Part shown: positions 49,176 through 62,645 of the stretch, in pieces
How positions within the stretch are numbered: position 1 is the first letter of the stretch
How the letters are laid out: each line of letters opens with the position of its first letter
Source: Agapanthus africanus
Taxonomy: Eukaryota; Streptophyta; Magnoliopsida; Asparagales; Amaryllidaceae
NCBI GenBank assembly: GCA_030015575.1
Contig: CM057339.1
Coordinates: forward strand, 698,814,761-698,878,760
Length of the DNA: 64,000 bases
Direction of reading: 5' to 3'
Made by a program: the position numbers and the translations under genes
Notes under the pieces: generated by a model
The model's input: only the letters and a program-made list of their open reading frames with translations
What the model was told of the DNA's origin: nothing
Databases searched by the model: none

Positions 49176-52100
49176 TGTAACGTTTTGAAAATCGTTTCGG
49201 TGAAATTTCGAAAAAACGGTAAAATAAGGGGGTTTTCTGTAAAAAGTCAAAATGCAAATATCTTTATTATAAAATTAAATATACATATTGTAGTTATGTA
49301 ATTGCTAGTATTTGGTGTTTATTGAGCCACTGGTGAAATTTCAAATTTTCTGAAAATTTTTCCGAAATTAATTATTTTAATATTATTTTAAGCCGTCACT
49401 AATATATTTAATTAGGGAAAATTACAAATTGGAATGAGTTGAAACAAATTTTGTGCATCATAAAACATTAAATAAAATTTTATCATGTGGTTTTTGAAAT
49501 AAAATCGTTTGCCAAAACGGTTTAGAAAATATTAAAGAAAAAGGCTTATTTTGTGAAAATAAAAGGGTTTTGGTGCATATTGTATTGGTGTTTGGTGTTC
49601 ATTGCTCCAAATACACACCCTCTATCCTCCCCACCATGTTGTCGGCCCCTCTTTTTGACAGCCCACTCTCTCTTTCTCTCTCTAATCACCTCATTTTTCA
49701 CTACTTTTAAAATGGAATAAAAAAAAGAAAGAGTGAACATATTAATTAATGAAGTATGGGATGTTTGACTTTAATGTACACATATTTCTCTCTCTCCCCC
49801 ACTTCCACTCACAGCAGCCCCTCCCTCTTTGGCCGAACCTCCTGCTGCAATCCCCCCCTTCTCCATCTCTTCTCACTTAAAAATATCTCCAATTTCATCA
49901 AAAATCCTCCAAAGATCAACAATTAATTCACAATTCAAAGCAAACCCTTTATCTATCTCTTCTTAGCCAATTTCTAGCATTGATCTTGGAGCTTGGAAGC
50001 AAGTTTTGGAGGTCATGTTGCATGCTAGATCTCTTGTTTTGTGAGGTATAAACCTTAACCTATGTTTTGATTGTTGGTTAATTACTCCAATTTAGTTAAA
50101 TTTGATGTTTAATTTTGGTTCTAGTTGCTAACTTGAAAATTTAAGTTTAGGGTTGGATCTAGTTAGGGTTTTGATCATTTATTTGTGGTGGTGAGTTGTA
50201 GTTTAACATGTTAAATCATGTAAAAGATAAGCTAGTTGCTAGATTGCTAATTGTTAAATTAAAATTTTGCTAAATATGCTTTTTTTTGCTAACTAGGTTT
50301 TTGAAATTAAATTACAATCTGGGATTAAAATCTAAATTAAGGTTTCATGTCATTATTAATATTATAATGAGTGGTTTAATGATTTTGGTTCATGAAAAAC
50401 CAAGCTTAATTGATAAATTGTGAATTTTGCTTTAAAAGCTGTTAAAAATTGATATTTTTGCAAACTAGGATTTTGGAAATTATGCAAATTTATGAGATTA
50501 AATTATGGAAATGGTTTTTATGACTTATTTAAGTTATTTAATAAGTATTATGGACGCTAGAATTGTTTAAACATCGAGTTTTGTACTAAAACGGGTAATT
50601 TTGCTTGCTAGTTTTTCGGAAAAACGGCTTTTAAAGTGAATTTGGGGTTTTTGTGAGTTTTAACCTATTTTATATTAAAATTAGTGTTCGTGAATGTGCA
50701 AATGAGTGTATTTGGGTTTTTCTCGATGGTCTGGCGTTTGTACACCGACTTCGAGGGTTTTTGGGTTGATTGTGTAGGTTTTGACTTATGTGGGATTCGT
50801 GTGTCGTTTTGGTCATGAGTCGGATTTTAATGCGATACGATGCATTATGATATGTAGGTACCCCTTGTGGACTTCGGGACGACAAGAAAGCGCGTGGCGA
50901 CGTCGGCACCGGCGAGCGAGGACCAGGTGAGTAGATTTATATCTACGGGGAGAAGTCGGGTGGATGGCGTATAGCACCCCCGCAGTCCGTAGTGGTGTAT
51001 ACGGATGCGTATACACACCAACCATTTTTATATGTTATTTGGGATTAATAACGATGTTAGGATGGATATTGGTGTGTTGGATTACTTTAGAGTTGCGAAC
51101 CCTAGGGTAGTGTTGCACTACACATACACACATACATATTTGCATACATTCCTATTTATATGTGCTCATGGGATTCTTTATAGTTATGTGTTCACATGGG
51201 TATGGGACTATGTGTTCACATACGGATATGAGGACGATACTTGGGATTGAGCTGAGTCGATGAGATTTGTTTTGTGGTTGTGATATCGGTTTGTACGAGA
51301 CTGTCGATCAGTAGTCAGATCATGACTATATTGATGATATTAGTATTGTACTAGACATAGGTCAGTACCCTGGACTATGATCTTGGATAAAGAGGATACC
51401 ATATGAATAGTGTGATGAATATGATATTAAACCGTACCCAGATTTGGGGATGCCGTACAACGGATTTACGTACGAGCTATATTTTGATGATTGATCCGCA
51501 CTCTTGACTTGGGATGTCTGATTATAAAAATGTTATCGGATATGATATTATTGAGGCGGGATCACCGACTAATATATATACAGGTATGTATATGTATCGA
51601 CTCAGATGTTAGGCGGTTTCCTTACCTGTAGTCCAGCTGGTTAGCTTAGCCCTTTAGTTTAGTTTAGTTGTTAGATTAGATTCGATTCCTACCTATTTCA
51701 AAAAACTAACGAATCGTGGGTATTTTAAAAGACAGCCCAAGGGATCCTACGGATATTTCAAAAGACGTATCTTTTCATAAAAACACCGTAGCCCCTATTT
51801 TCAAAACCCCATGATTCGTGTTATTTCAAAAGGAACCATTTGTAGGACTTATATTAGATTAATGCAGATTAGTTATAGTTGCGTCTAGTATTAAGCTCCC
51901 GCTCATTATTGTGGTTCGCTTCGCATCGCATGCTTATATTATGTTTCATACTCCATTATTGATATCATGTTGTTAGGACACCAGCACCATTACCGATGAT
52001 GCGTATGTACCACGTACACTTACTTGCCGGCTCACACGCATCTTCATCGGTAATTGTCATGTCACGCACACCTTAGAAAATATAATTGCTTGACATAGCC

Positions 52101-53633
52101 TGTTAGCTAATAGTTTAGACATTGTAGTTATTACCTGCTACTTCATGCATACTGTTATTCATTGTTATGCCGCATTCATGGATTCTCATGCATATATTCA
52201 CTATTTTACGTGTCATTGAGGTTTTGGATTCGGATTCCATGAGATTTTCTGGATTTGGAGGAAAACCGCAAAAACATAAATAAACCTTTTCTCTCTTTTA
52301 AAATAAAAAGTGTGGTTTTCCCATGATGTATGAGTCGTCCACCATAAGTTTGCTGATGGATTTCGAGACCCGATTCGAGGAATGGAGGAACCGTTTCGGG
52401 TACATGGTGGGCCCGGTGCGGTACCCCGGGGCAAGAGGAATGTGTTGATAACGTTGAGCCTGGCAGGGGAGCACTACCGACCGGTGATTTTTCCCGACGC
52501 ATCGGATATCCGGAGGATACCGTCGTGGTCTTGAGATGGATGGTAGGGGCCGGTCTGGACTGACGGCGCCCTAGATATTGTGATTGAGACATTGAGATTT
52601 TGAGATTTTGAGGTACAAAGATTACGACACAGAAATATCGAGATAATTGGATACTTGTTTTGCATCGATGCTGGGCACTGTTTTATGCTGATTTCATTTA
52701 TGGTACCTCCTATTTAAAATAAGGAAATCTCACTAAACTATAAAAACAGTTCTTCATTTACATGTATTCTATTTTCATGCATTCATACCTCATTCATATG
52801 ATATATTGCTACCTGAGGCACTGACACGGGCACATGAGATTACACTCGGGTTAGATATTTACCCTAGCCTTGTTTTAGGTTGCATGTTATATATATAATT
52901 GAGGATATATTATGATCATTGACCTAGGTTGCGTTATTTATGAGATTTTTGTGCGTAGATGTTTTTCTATTCACGAGTTGGCAACTCACCCCCGTTGTGC
53001 CCCAGTTTCTTGCAGGTTTGCCGTACAGGTTTCATTACGGCTTGCGGGCATAGTTTCCTTCGGGTGATTTGCTAGTAGGTGGGTTTACTTGTATCGTACC
53101 CCCCATTATATAACTTGTATATTATTACTCTGTTGTATCTAGAAGTTCCATCAACCAAACATGTATTTATTTTGAGATAGAGACCAGTGATGTTATTCTT
53201 TCGACCTTAGAGTCGCGCGTTATATTTCTTTGGATTTCTTGTGGTTTTGAGTTTCCTTTTGAGTTTTTTTAATCCTCGCCGTTGGCGTTGTATATTATAT
53301 TGCTTGTGTGGTTGTGACCGTCGATTGACGAAGAGCTACCTTCTGCTTGGTGATGCCTTTTTATTGATTTTGTATACTATTCATGTTGTATCCTGTTTGG
53401 GGGCCAGTATTTACAAAGGAGACTCTGCCGAAATTTTCAGGAAATATTTGATGTTTTTTTTCAAACGCATAATTCGGCTATGCTATTAAAACTACTTTAT
53501 TTTAATTGGTTTTCCTTCACTCTACTATTTTTCTTGATTTGCATTTCTGGGTTTTCGGTTTACTTAGATTACGTACGCCTCGAGACGTCGTAGTTTAAGT
53601 GCCGGTCATGTTCCGTACTTTCGGGTCGTGACA
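49176..53633 (+). repeat. 5' LTR of element G
   Basis: Starts TGTAACGTTTTG and ends GGTCGTGACA. AT-rich first third, a short CA/TA-rich patch near 51118-51145 and a GC-richer segment near 52330-52580. Open frames on the minus strand near 52206-52592 are not protein-like. Confidence 0.92.
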
Positions 53634-55425
53634 AAGTTGGTATCAGAGCGTTAGGTTTTACCTTCGGAGCGTAGGATGACCCTTGGTTGATAGAATAGGT
53701 AACTAAAGTAGAGTGACGTACCATGGGTATGTTCCGCGGCATACTTACGATACGCTACTCCACTTAAGAAGCCTTAGGATGTACATTTCTTTGTTCAGTA
53801 TTATATTCATTCCTGATCTAGCCTCATCAGTACCAGTTATGGTTTTGCTGCCACGATTACGGGTAGGGAGAGCTACGACTAGAGTTGTGGTCAGCACGAG
53901 CTCGTCACGAACGAGGACTGACCAGGGCGAAATTCCGACGACATACGATTGCGGAGATGTGTCTTTTACTGTGTTTCCGCGCCACAAGCGTTTGGCGGAT
54001 CGCCTTTATGAGGTTACTCGGATGTGTTGATCGACACTAGAGGATTGAGCCAATGATAGAGGTCAGCCAGATTTTGATGACCGTTGGTGTATTGCTTACT
54101 TATGATGATTGAGGCACTGTTCAGCGTGCAGACGAGTGAGCCAGTTGTTGCTGCGAGCGACGAGATATCGCCCCATATGTTGGAGCTATTGCAGTACAAG
54201 TTGTACTAAGAGATGATAGAAGGTCGCTAGTCACCCGAGGATGAATGACTAGGACATGTGGTTCGTTCGCCTAACCGATGAGAGGTCATCAGATAGATTG
54301 ATTCCAGCTAGAGACGACTTCACGCGGAGACGTTGAGAGTCGACATAGACGATCGAATGTCAGAAACCTATTATTCCAAGTTTAAAGTAGTCGGAAGGAC
54401 ATGCAGGCAATTCTATGGTCCCTCTAGAAGAATGAAACCCTAACTCGACTTAATAACCGTGTGAAAGCCTTTGAACCATCGGGTTTGCGGCAGTTCTACG
54501 GTGCCATTAGTGAGGCTTGGGTTTGCCCTTCTGCGGCTGGACCACCGATGCTATGGTATGTACTCGATACTATTAAACTGTGCCCAAGATGTTGAGCTCT
54601 TGGGGGATTATGAGGTTTTGACGATTCGATCGGATGGCTCGACTTAATTCGGATGCTAGGTGGTGAGATGCATTTCTTGGGAGACTCCAGGTACGAGGAT
54701 AGCCGTTGGAGCTCAGTCCATGCAGCCGCGATGAGACGAGTCCGAAGCAGTCGACATTAGAGAAAAGTGGAGTAAGAGGTTCGTACAAGATCTGGATATG
54801 ATGACGTTCCACTCCGCCGACATCAGAGATGCGATGCACATACCGAGGCATTGTACTTGGATATACCTTCCAGAAGCAGTCGTGATGAGTATGCAGCCAT
54901 TCCGGAGCAAGAAGCAGATGTAGTAAAGGGCGATGACTTCCGGGCAGTTAGGCAGAGACGAGACTTGGATGAGACCTTGAGCAGGAATCCTTCCAGGCCA
55001 CTGATGCAATGATATTTGCACCCAGGATCAGATGTGTCACGTGCATTCAGAGAGCCAGAGGCCGATGCCAGTGATCTGCTGCCTTGACAGGGCCGATGAG
55101 CCGATGGATCGTGAGATTGGTAATCCACGGAGAAGATTTGGACCCAGGAGTGGTCATGTTACGCACACCAGCAGGCCAGAGTTCATGATCATCGACGAGA
55201 CGTCCCACTAGTGACCGCGACAGTTGGCCCGAGATTCTTAGAGGATGCACTTGAGCGGTACTATTCCGCCATTATTGATTTCGATGTTTTGGGTGATTTA
55301 TCCTTATGATTTGATTCTGATGATTGAGGATTTCCGATCTTTGCACAGTGTTGCCCTTGATATAGTTTTCGTGCTTTGGTTTCACATATTTGTGATTTTA
55401 CGGTTTTAGACATTTGAGTTGATTT

Positions 55426-55875
55426 TGTGCGTATGCACGCACACGATTTGGTTTTTGCACTCGGTATAGTTCATATATGCTTGCAGTGCAGTGTTACGTA
55501 TGTTGTGCATTTAGATGTCCTGGACTTCGATTTCGCTGGTGATGTTCGATATTTGTTTTGTGCTCCTTGTGCACCTGATTGGATTTTGTGTATATTCGGC
55601 ACTTGATATTGGATTTCATGATTTCGTGCACGATGGATGCACCTGATTTGGATTTTCGCGCATGTTGGGCGCATGTTTTGAAGTTTGATTTTGGTGCACA
55701 CCAGATGCACTAAATCGAGATTTTTCATGCATGTCAGATTCACCTGATTTTGTTGTCAGGCACACATGTTGCCTACGACAGATGTTTCGTGCACACCCGA
55801 TGCACTTAGATGTTGTTTCTGTGCATATGTATGGCACATATTTGGATTTTGATTTCCGTGCGCACAAGACGCGCG
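55426..55875 (+). repeat. Degenerate hairpin array in element G
   Basis: About ten short inverted repeats spaced 30-65 nt apart, many separated by GATTTGGATTTT-like words. Examples: TGTGCG/CGCACA 55426-55443; GTGC/GCAC 55560-55574; GTGCA/TGCAC 55626-55642; GCGC/GCGC 55658-55672; GTGCA/TGCAC 55694-55710 and 55789-55805; TGTGC/GCACA 55820-55838; CGTGC/GCGCG 55857-55875. Confidence 0.6.
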
Positions 55876-56254
55876 TAGTATTCATACGCATATTTTGGGA
55901 TTGATTTTTCTTATAGAGCAGTACGTTTTTATGATATTGCTATGTGTTTTCGTACTGAGCAGGACTAGTCAGAGGACAATACCTGAATATATTTTACATG
56001 TATAGTTTCGAGTTATGTCATATTGGTTTTGTATTAGATTTGACATTTGTGTCTTTACCATGACTCCGATGATTGCGGGATGCTTGACGGAGTTTTGATT
56101 TTGAGTTATATGCTCATTTTTCATGCGCACGCACTGCACTACGATTTGTTTTATGTATTTACGATTTCGGAACCCCGACGACTTGATGGTTTTGGCTTAG
56201 ATGTTTTAGTATTTAGGGGGAGTTTTAATTTAAATTCGGGGACCGAATTTTTTT

Positions 56255-56266
56255 AAGGGGGGAAGA
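56255..56266 (+). promoter_or_regulatory. Polypurine tract of element G
   Basis: AAGGGGGGAAGA directly before the 3' LTR. Confidence 0.8.
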
Positions 56267-56267
56267 T

Positions 56268-59200
56268 TGTAACGTTTTGAAAATCGTTTCGGTGAAATTT
56301 CGAAAAAACGGTAAAATAAGGGGGTTTTCTGTAAAAAGTCAAAATGCAAATATCTTTATTATAAAATTAAATATACATATTCTAGCTATGTAATTGCTAG
56401 TATTTGGTGTTTATTGAGCCACTGGTGAAATTTCAAATTTTCTGAAATTTTTCCGAAATTAATTATTTTAATATTATTTTAAGCCGTCACTAATATATTT
56501 AATTAGGGAAAATTACAAATTGGAATGAGTTAAAACAAATTTTGTGCATCATAAAACATTAAATAAAATTTTATCATGTGGTTTTTGAAATGAAATCATT
56601 TGCCAAAACGGTTTAGAAAATATTGAAGAAAAAGGCTTATTTTGTGAAAATAAAAGGGTTTTGGTGCATATTGTATTGGTGTTTGGTGTTCATTGCTCCA
56701 CACACACACCCTCTCTCCTCCCCACCATGTGGCCGGCCCCTCTTTTTGACAGCCCTCTCTCTCTTTCTCTCTCCAATCACCTCATTTTTCACTACTTTTA
56801 AAATGGAATAAAAAAAGAAAGAGTGAACATATTAATTAATGAAGTATGGGATGTTTGACTTTAATGTACACATATTTCTCTCTCTCCCCCACTTCCACTC
56901 ACAGCAGCCCCTCCCTCTTTGGCCGAACCTCCTGCTGCAATCCCCCCCTTCTCCATCTCTTCTCACTTAAAAATATCTCCAATTTCATCAAAAATCCTCC
57001 AATGATCAACAATTAATTCACAATTCAAAGCAAACCCTTTATCTATCTCTTCTTAGCCAATTTCTCGCATTGATCTTAGAGCTTGGAAGCAAGTTTTGGA
57101 GGTCATGTTGCATGCTAGATCTCTTGTTTTGTGAGGTATAAACCTTAACCTATGTTTTGATTGTTGGTTAATTACTCCAATTTAGTTAAATTTGGTGTTT
57201 AATTTTGGTTCTAGTTGCTAACTTGAAAATTTAAGTTTAGGGTTGGATCTAGTTAGGGTTTTGATCATTTATTTATGGTGGTGAGTTGCAGTTTAACATG
57301 TTAAATCATGTAAAAGATAAGCTAGTTGCTAGATTGCTAATTGTTAAATTAAAATTTTGCTAAATATGCTTTTTTTTGCTAACTTGGTTTTTGAAATTAA
57401 ATTACAATGTGGGATTAAAATCTAAATTAAGGTTTCATGTCATTATTAATATTATAATGAGTGGTTTAATGATTTTGGTTCATGCAAAACCAAGCTTAAT
57501 TGATAAATTGTGAATTTTGCTTTAAAAGATGTTAAAAATTGATATTTTTGCAAACTAGGATTTTGGAAATTATGCAAATTTATGAGATTAAATTATGGAA
57601 ATGGTTTTTATGACTTATTTAAGTTATTTAATAAGTATTATGGCCGCTAGAATTGTTTAAACATCGAGTTTTGTACTAAAACGGGTAATTTTGCTTGCTA
57701 GTTTTTCGGAAAAACGGCTTTTAAAGTGAATTTGGGGTTTTTGTGAGTTTTAACCTATTTTATATTAAAATTAGTGTTCGTGAATGTGCAAATGAGTGTA
57801 TTTGGGTTTTTCTCGATGGTCTGGCGTTTGTACGCCGACGTCGAGGGTTTTTGGGTTGATTGTGGAAGCAACCATAGGTTTGGACCTATGTGGGATTCGT
57901 GTGTCGTTTTGGTCATGAGTCGGATTTTAATGCGATACGATGCGTTATGATATGTAGCTACCCCATGTGGACTTCGAGACGACAAGCAAGCGCGTGGCGA
58001 CGTCGGCACCGGCGAGCGAGGACCAGGTGAGTAGATTTATATCTACGGGGAGAAGTCGGGTGGATGGTGTATAGCACCCCCGCAGTCCGTAGTGGTGTAT
58101 ACGGATGCGTATACACACCAACCATTTTTATATGTTATTTGGGATTAATAACGATGTTAGGATGGATATTGGTGTGTTGGATTACTTTAGTGTTGCGAAC
58201 CCTAGGGTAGTGTTGCACTACACATACACACATACACACACAGATACATATTTGCATACATTCCTATTTATATGTGCTCATGGGATTCTTTATAGTTATG
58301 TGTTCACATGGGTATGGGACTATGTGTTCACATACGGATATGAGGACGATACTTAGGATTGAGCCGAGTCGATAAAATTTGTTTTGTGGTTGTGATATCG
58401 TTTTGTACGAGACTGTCGATCAGTAGTCAGATCATGACTATATTGATGATATTAGTATTGTACTAGACATAGGTCAGTACCCTGGACTATGATCATGGAT
58501 AAAGAGGATACTAGATGAATATGATATTAAACCGTACCCAGATTTGGGGATGTCGTACGACGGATTTACGTACGAGCTATATTTTGATGATTGATCCGCA
58601 CTCTTAACTTGGGATGTCTGATTATAGATATGGTATCGGATATGATATTATTGAGGCGGGATCACCGACTAATATATATACAGGTATGCATATGTATCGA
58701 CTCAGATGTTAGGCGGTTTCCTTACCTGTAGTCCAGCTGGTTAGCTTAGCCCTTTTGTTTAGTTTAGTTGTTAGATTAGATTCGATTCCTACCTATTTCA
58801 AAAACTAACGAATCGTGGATATTTTAAAAGACAGCCCAAGGGATCCTACGGATATTTCAAAAGACGTATCTTTTCATAAAAACACCGTAGCCCCTATTTT
58901 CAAAACCCCATGATTCGTGTTATTTCAAAAGGCACCATTTGTAGGACTTATATTAGATTAATGCAGATTAGTTATAGTTGCGTCTAGTATTAAGCTCCCG
59001 CTCATTATTGTGGTTCGCTTCGCATCGCATGCTTATATTATGTTTCATACTCCATTATTGATATCATGCTGTTAGGACACCAGCACCATTACCGATGATG
59101 CGTATGTACCACGTACACTTACTTGCCGGCTCACACACATCTTCATCGGTAATTGTCATGTCACGTACACCTTAGAAAATATTATTGCTTGACATAGCCT

Positions 59201-60731
59201 GTTAGCTAATAGTTTAGACATTGTAGTTATTACCTGCTACTTCATGCATATTGTTATTCATTGTTATGCCGCATTCATGGATTCTCATGCATATATTCAC
59301 TATTTTACGTGTTATTGAGGTTTTGGATTCGGATTCCATAAGATTTTCTGGATTTGGAGGAAAACCGCAAAAACATAAATAAACCTTTTCTCTCTTTTAA
59401 AATAAAAATTGCGGTTTTCCCATGATGTATGAGTCGTCCACCATGAGTTTGCTGATGGATTTCGAGACCCGATTCAAGGAGTGGAGGAACCGTTTCGGGT
59501 ACATGGTGGGCCCGGTGCGGTACCCCGGAGCAAGAGGAATGTGTTGATGACGTTGAGCCTTGCAGGGGAACACTACCGACCGGTGATTTTTCCCGACGCG
59601 TCGGATATCCGGAGGATACCGTCGTGGTCTTGAGATGGATGGTAGGGGCCGGTCTGGACTGACGGCGCCCTAGATATTGTGATTGAGACATTAAGATTTT
59701 GAGATATTGAGGTACAGAGATTACGACACAGAGATATCGAGATATTTGGATACTTGTTTTGTGTCGATGCTGGGCACTGTTTTTTGCTGATTTCATTTAT
59801 GGTACCTCCTATTTAAAATAAGGAAATCTCACTAAACTATGAAAACAGTTCTTCATTTACATGTATTCTATTTTCATGCATTCATACCTCATTCATATGA
59901 TATATTGCTACCTGAGACACTGACACGGGCACATGAGATTACACTCGGGTTAGATATTTACCCTAGCCTTGTTTTAGGTTGAATGTTATATATATAATTG
60001 AGGATATATTATGATCATTGACCTAGATTGCGTTATTTATTCGATTTCTGTGCGTAGATATTTTTCTATTCACGAGTTGGCAACCCACCCCCGTTGTGCC
60101 CCAGTTTCTTGCAGGTTTGCCGTACAGGTTTCATTACGGCTTGCGGGCATAGTTTCCTTCGGGTGATTTGCTATTTGGTGGGTTTACTTGTATCGTACCC
60201 CCCATTATATAACTTGTATATTATTACTCTGTTGTATCTAGAAGTTCCATCAACCAAACATGTATTTATTTTGAGATAGACACCAGTGATGTTATTCTTT
60301 CGACCTTAGAGTCGCGCGTTATATTTCTTTGGATTTCTTGTGGTTTTGAGTTTCCTTTTGAGTTTTTTTAATCCTCGCCGTTGGCGTTGTATATTATATT
60401 GCTTGTTTGGTTGTGACCATCGATTGACGAAGAGCTACCTCCCGCTTGGGGATGCCCTTTTATTGATTTCGTATACTATTCATGTTGTATCCCGTTTGGG
60501 GGTCATTATTTACAAAGGAGACTCTGCCGAAATTTTCAGGAAATATTTGATGTTTTTTTTAAACGCATAATTCGGCTATGCTATTAAAACTACATGATTT
60601 AAATTAGTTTTCCTTCACTCTACTATTTTTCTTCGTTTGCATTTCTGGGTTTTCGGTTTACTTAGATTACGTACGCCTCGAGACGTCGTAGTTTAAGTGC
60701 CGGTCATGTTCCGTACTTTCGGGTCGTGACA
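56268..60731 (+). repeat. 3' LTR of element G
   Basis: 4464 bp, colinear with the 5' LTR. One microsatellite-like patch (about 58220-58250) is longer here. Followed by GATAA and the resumed Copia B sequence. Confidence 0.92.
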
Positions 60732-60736
60732 GATAA

Positions 60737-62631
60737 TCTCTCAAGATTCAGTCATATGTTTCTGTTGAAACATAAGTCCGAAGCTTTTGAGGTATTCACA
60801 GAATATAAGTCAGAAGTAGAGAACCAATAACCGGGTATAAGTATAATGTCCTATGATGAGATCAGGGAGGAGAATACTTGTGCATAGAATTCCTGGACTA
60901 TTCTAAAGGAGAATGAGATTCTCTCTCAGTATTACTCCTCTGAATACACCACAGCACAACGGTGTATCGGGGTGGAGCAATCGCACAATATTAGATATGG
61001 TGTGCTCTATGATGAGTACTACTGAGTTACCTATTTCCTTTTGGGAGTTATGCGCTTGAGAAGCTGCATACCTATTGAATTAGGCTCGAATCAGATCACT
61101 GTCTACCACTCCATATAAGATATGGTATGGGAAGAGCCTATCTCTTAAGTAAGTTAAGATTTGGGATTGTCCGGCCTATGTCAAAAGCAAAATCCGGACA
61201 AAATCGAGGCAAGGTCAGTTCTGTAGAACAGGAAAGGTTCCAGCCGTACAAAACTGCTAATGATTTGACAGAACCAAAGGATTCAGTAATCCCCGACGAA
61301 CCTTAGCCACTCCGCCGATCTGGTAAGGTTCCTCACCTGCCTGAGAGATACCTCGGTTTCTTGATGACAGTGGGAGCGAGGAATGCATCATGAGATGATG
61401 ACCCATCTAGTATCGAGCAGGCCATCGAGAGTAGGGACTCTGTAAGAATGGCTGGATGCTTAGCGATCTGAGATGGAATCCATATACACCGACAAAGTAT
61501 GGACTTTGGTTGCGATATCTGAAGGGTTAAATTCCCATCAGGAGCAAGTATATCTTGAGAAGATTACTTGGTGTAGATGGAAAAGTTGAGACTTTCAAAG
61601 CTAGACTTGTTAAAGGTTTTCGTCATCGACCAAGAGTGGAAAATGATGAAACCTTTTCCAGGGACTATACTTAAGTCCATCCAGATCCTACTTACCATTG
61701 CTACATACCATGACTGCGATATCTGGTGGTTGGGTGTCATGACTGCTTTTCTAAATACTGATTTAGAATAGAAAGTCTATAAGTACACAGCCAGAGGGCT
61801 TCGTAAACAATGGGAGCAGCGGAAACATGTGCAAGTTTCTTTACAGGATAAAGCAGGCATCGTGGAATTGGAACGCCTGTTTTGATGTGGTAGTCAAAGT
61901 GTTTGACTTCATCAAAATGGTAGACGAACCTTGTATATACAAAAGGGTAGTATGGAGTATGGTAATGATCCTCGTAAAGTATGTGGATGACATACTCTTG
62001 ATAGGAAAGGAGTTTCCTATGCTACGATCGGTCGATCTTCTCTTATGACAAGGATTCTCCAATAGGATCAAAGTGATACCTCCTAAATCCTGGGATTTGG
62101 GTCTATGAGATAGATCTAAATGGATGTTAGGATTCTCACTAGCTGTAGTAAGATTGTATCAGTTGATCCTGGGGAGAATCACTGGAAAGGTTCCAGGGTG
62201 ATAAGGACGACTGAATGTCAGTCGCGGGCATTGTCTTTACCCTCAGTGGGGGGACGGTATGTTGGAAGAGTTCCAAGCTAGATACCGTGACAGACTAGAC
62301 GATACAGGCTGGTAACATCGCTATTATAGATACTACCAAAGAGGCAGTTTGGGTGTATATTGGTTCATAAGATGAACTAGGTTCCTACCATTGTATGACA
62401 ATGGAAGTGTGGCTTTGGCCAAGGAACCCCGATCCCATCAGTGACCCAGACATATTCTGAGGAAGCATCACCTGATCATGGAGATAGTAGATCTCCAGGG
62501 TGATCGAGGTTAAGAGAGTAGACTCAGAGGACAACACGGCGGATCCACCCACGAAGGCCTTTTCCCAGAAAGAGACTCATATGGGATGGTTGAGTATTAG
62601 ATACTGCAACCACTGCTACAGATGGCCCTAG
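60737..62631 (+). pseudogene. Reduced pol remnant of Copia B, right part
   Basis: Continues colinearly with Copia A: integrase core traces, RT at about 61580-62050 (LYRIKQASWNWN, KYVDDILLIG) and RNase H traces at about 62240-62600. Broken in many places. Confidence 0.78.
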
Positions 62632-62645
62632 TGCAAGTGGAAAAT
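62632..62645 (+). promoter_or_regulatory. Polypurine tract of Copia B
   Basis: A GTGCAAGTGG-type purine stretch directly before the 3' LTR. Confidence 0.65.

Larger units (their letters stand above)
53634..56267 (+). other. Interior of element G, no recognisable gene
   Basis: Primer-binding site TGGTATCAGAGC at 53638-53649; a small hairpin GTATG/CATAC with loop TTCCGCGG near 53727; a block (about 54395-54620) shared with Copia A and B leaders; an array of short hairpins (55426-55875); a purine-rich end at 56255-56266. The longest open frame (105 codons, 53713-54030) resembles nothing I know. Confidence 0.75.
49176..60731 (+). mobile_element. Element G: Gypsy-like LARD, LTR to LTR
   Basis: Two very long LTRs (4458 and 4464 bp) flank 2634 bp with no recognisable coding domain. 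Direct repeats GATAA lie at 49171-49175 and 60732-60736. The ends (TGTAACG...GGTCGTGACA), the iMet primer-binding site and the polypurine tract recall Del/Tekay chromoviruses. Size and emptiness fit the LARD class. The + strand assignment rests on primer-binding site and polypurine tract order. LTRs differ by about 2% by eye, and G is younger than its host B. Confidence 0.9.

Noticed and set aside
53713-54030. 105-codon open frame in the interior of G, considered as a gag remnant.
   Set aside because: No zinc knuckle, gag core or other family motif, and no support from codon pattern or neighbouring frames.
59305-59796. 163-codon minus-strand open frame in the 3' LTR of G, with a 128-codon version in the 5' LTR (52206-52592).
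   Set aside because: It lies antisense in an LTR, its length differs between the two copies of the same LTR, and its composition shows no protein-family signal.
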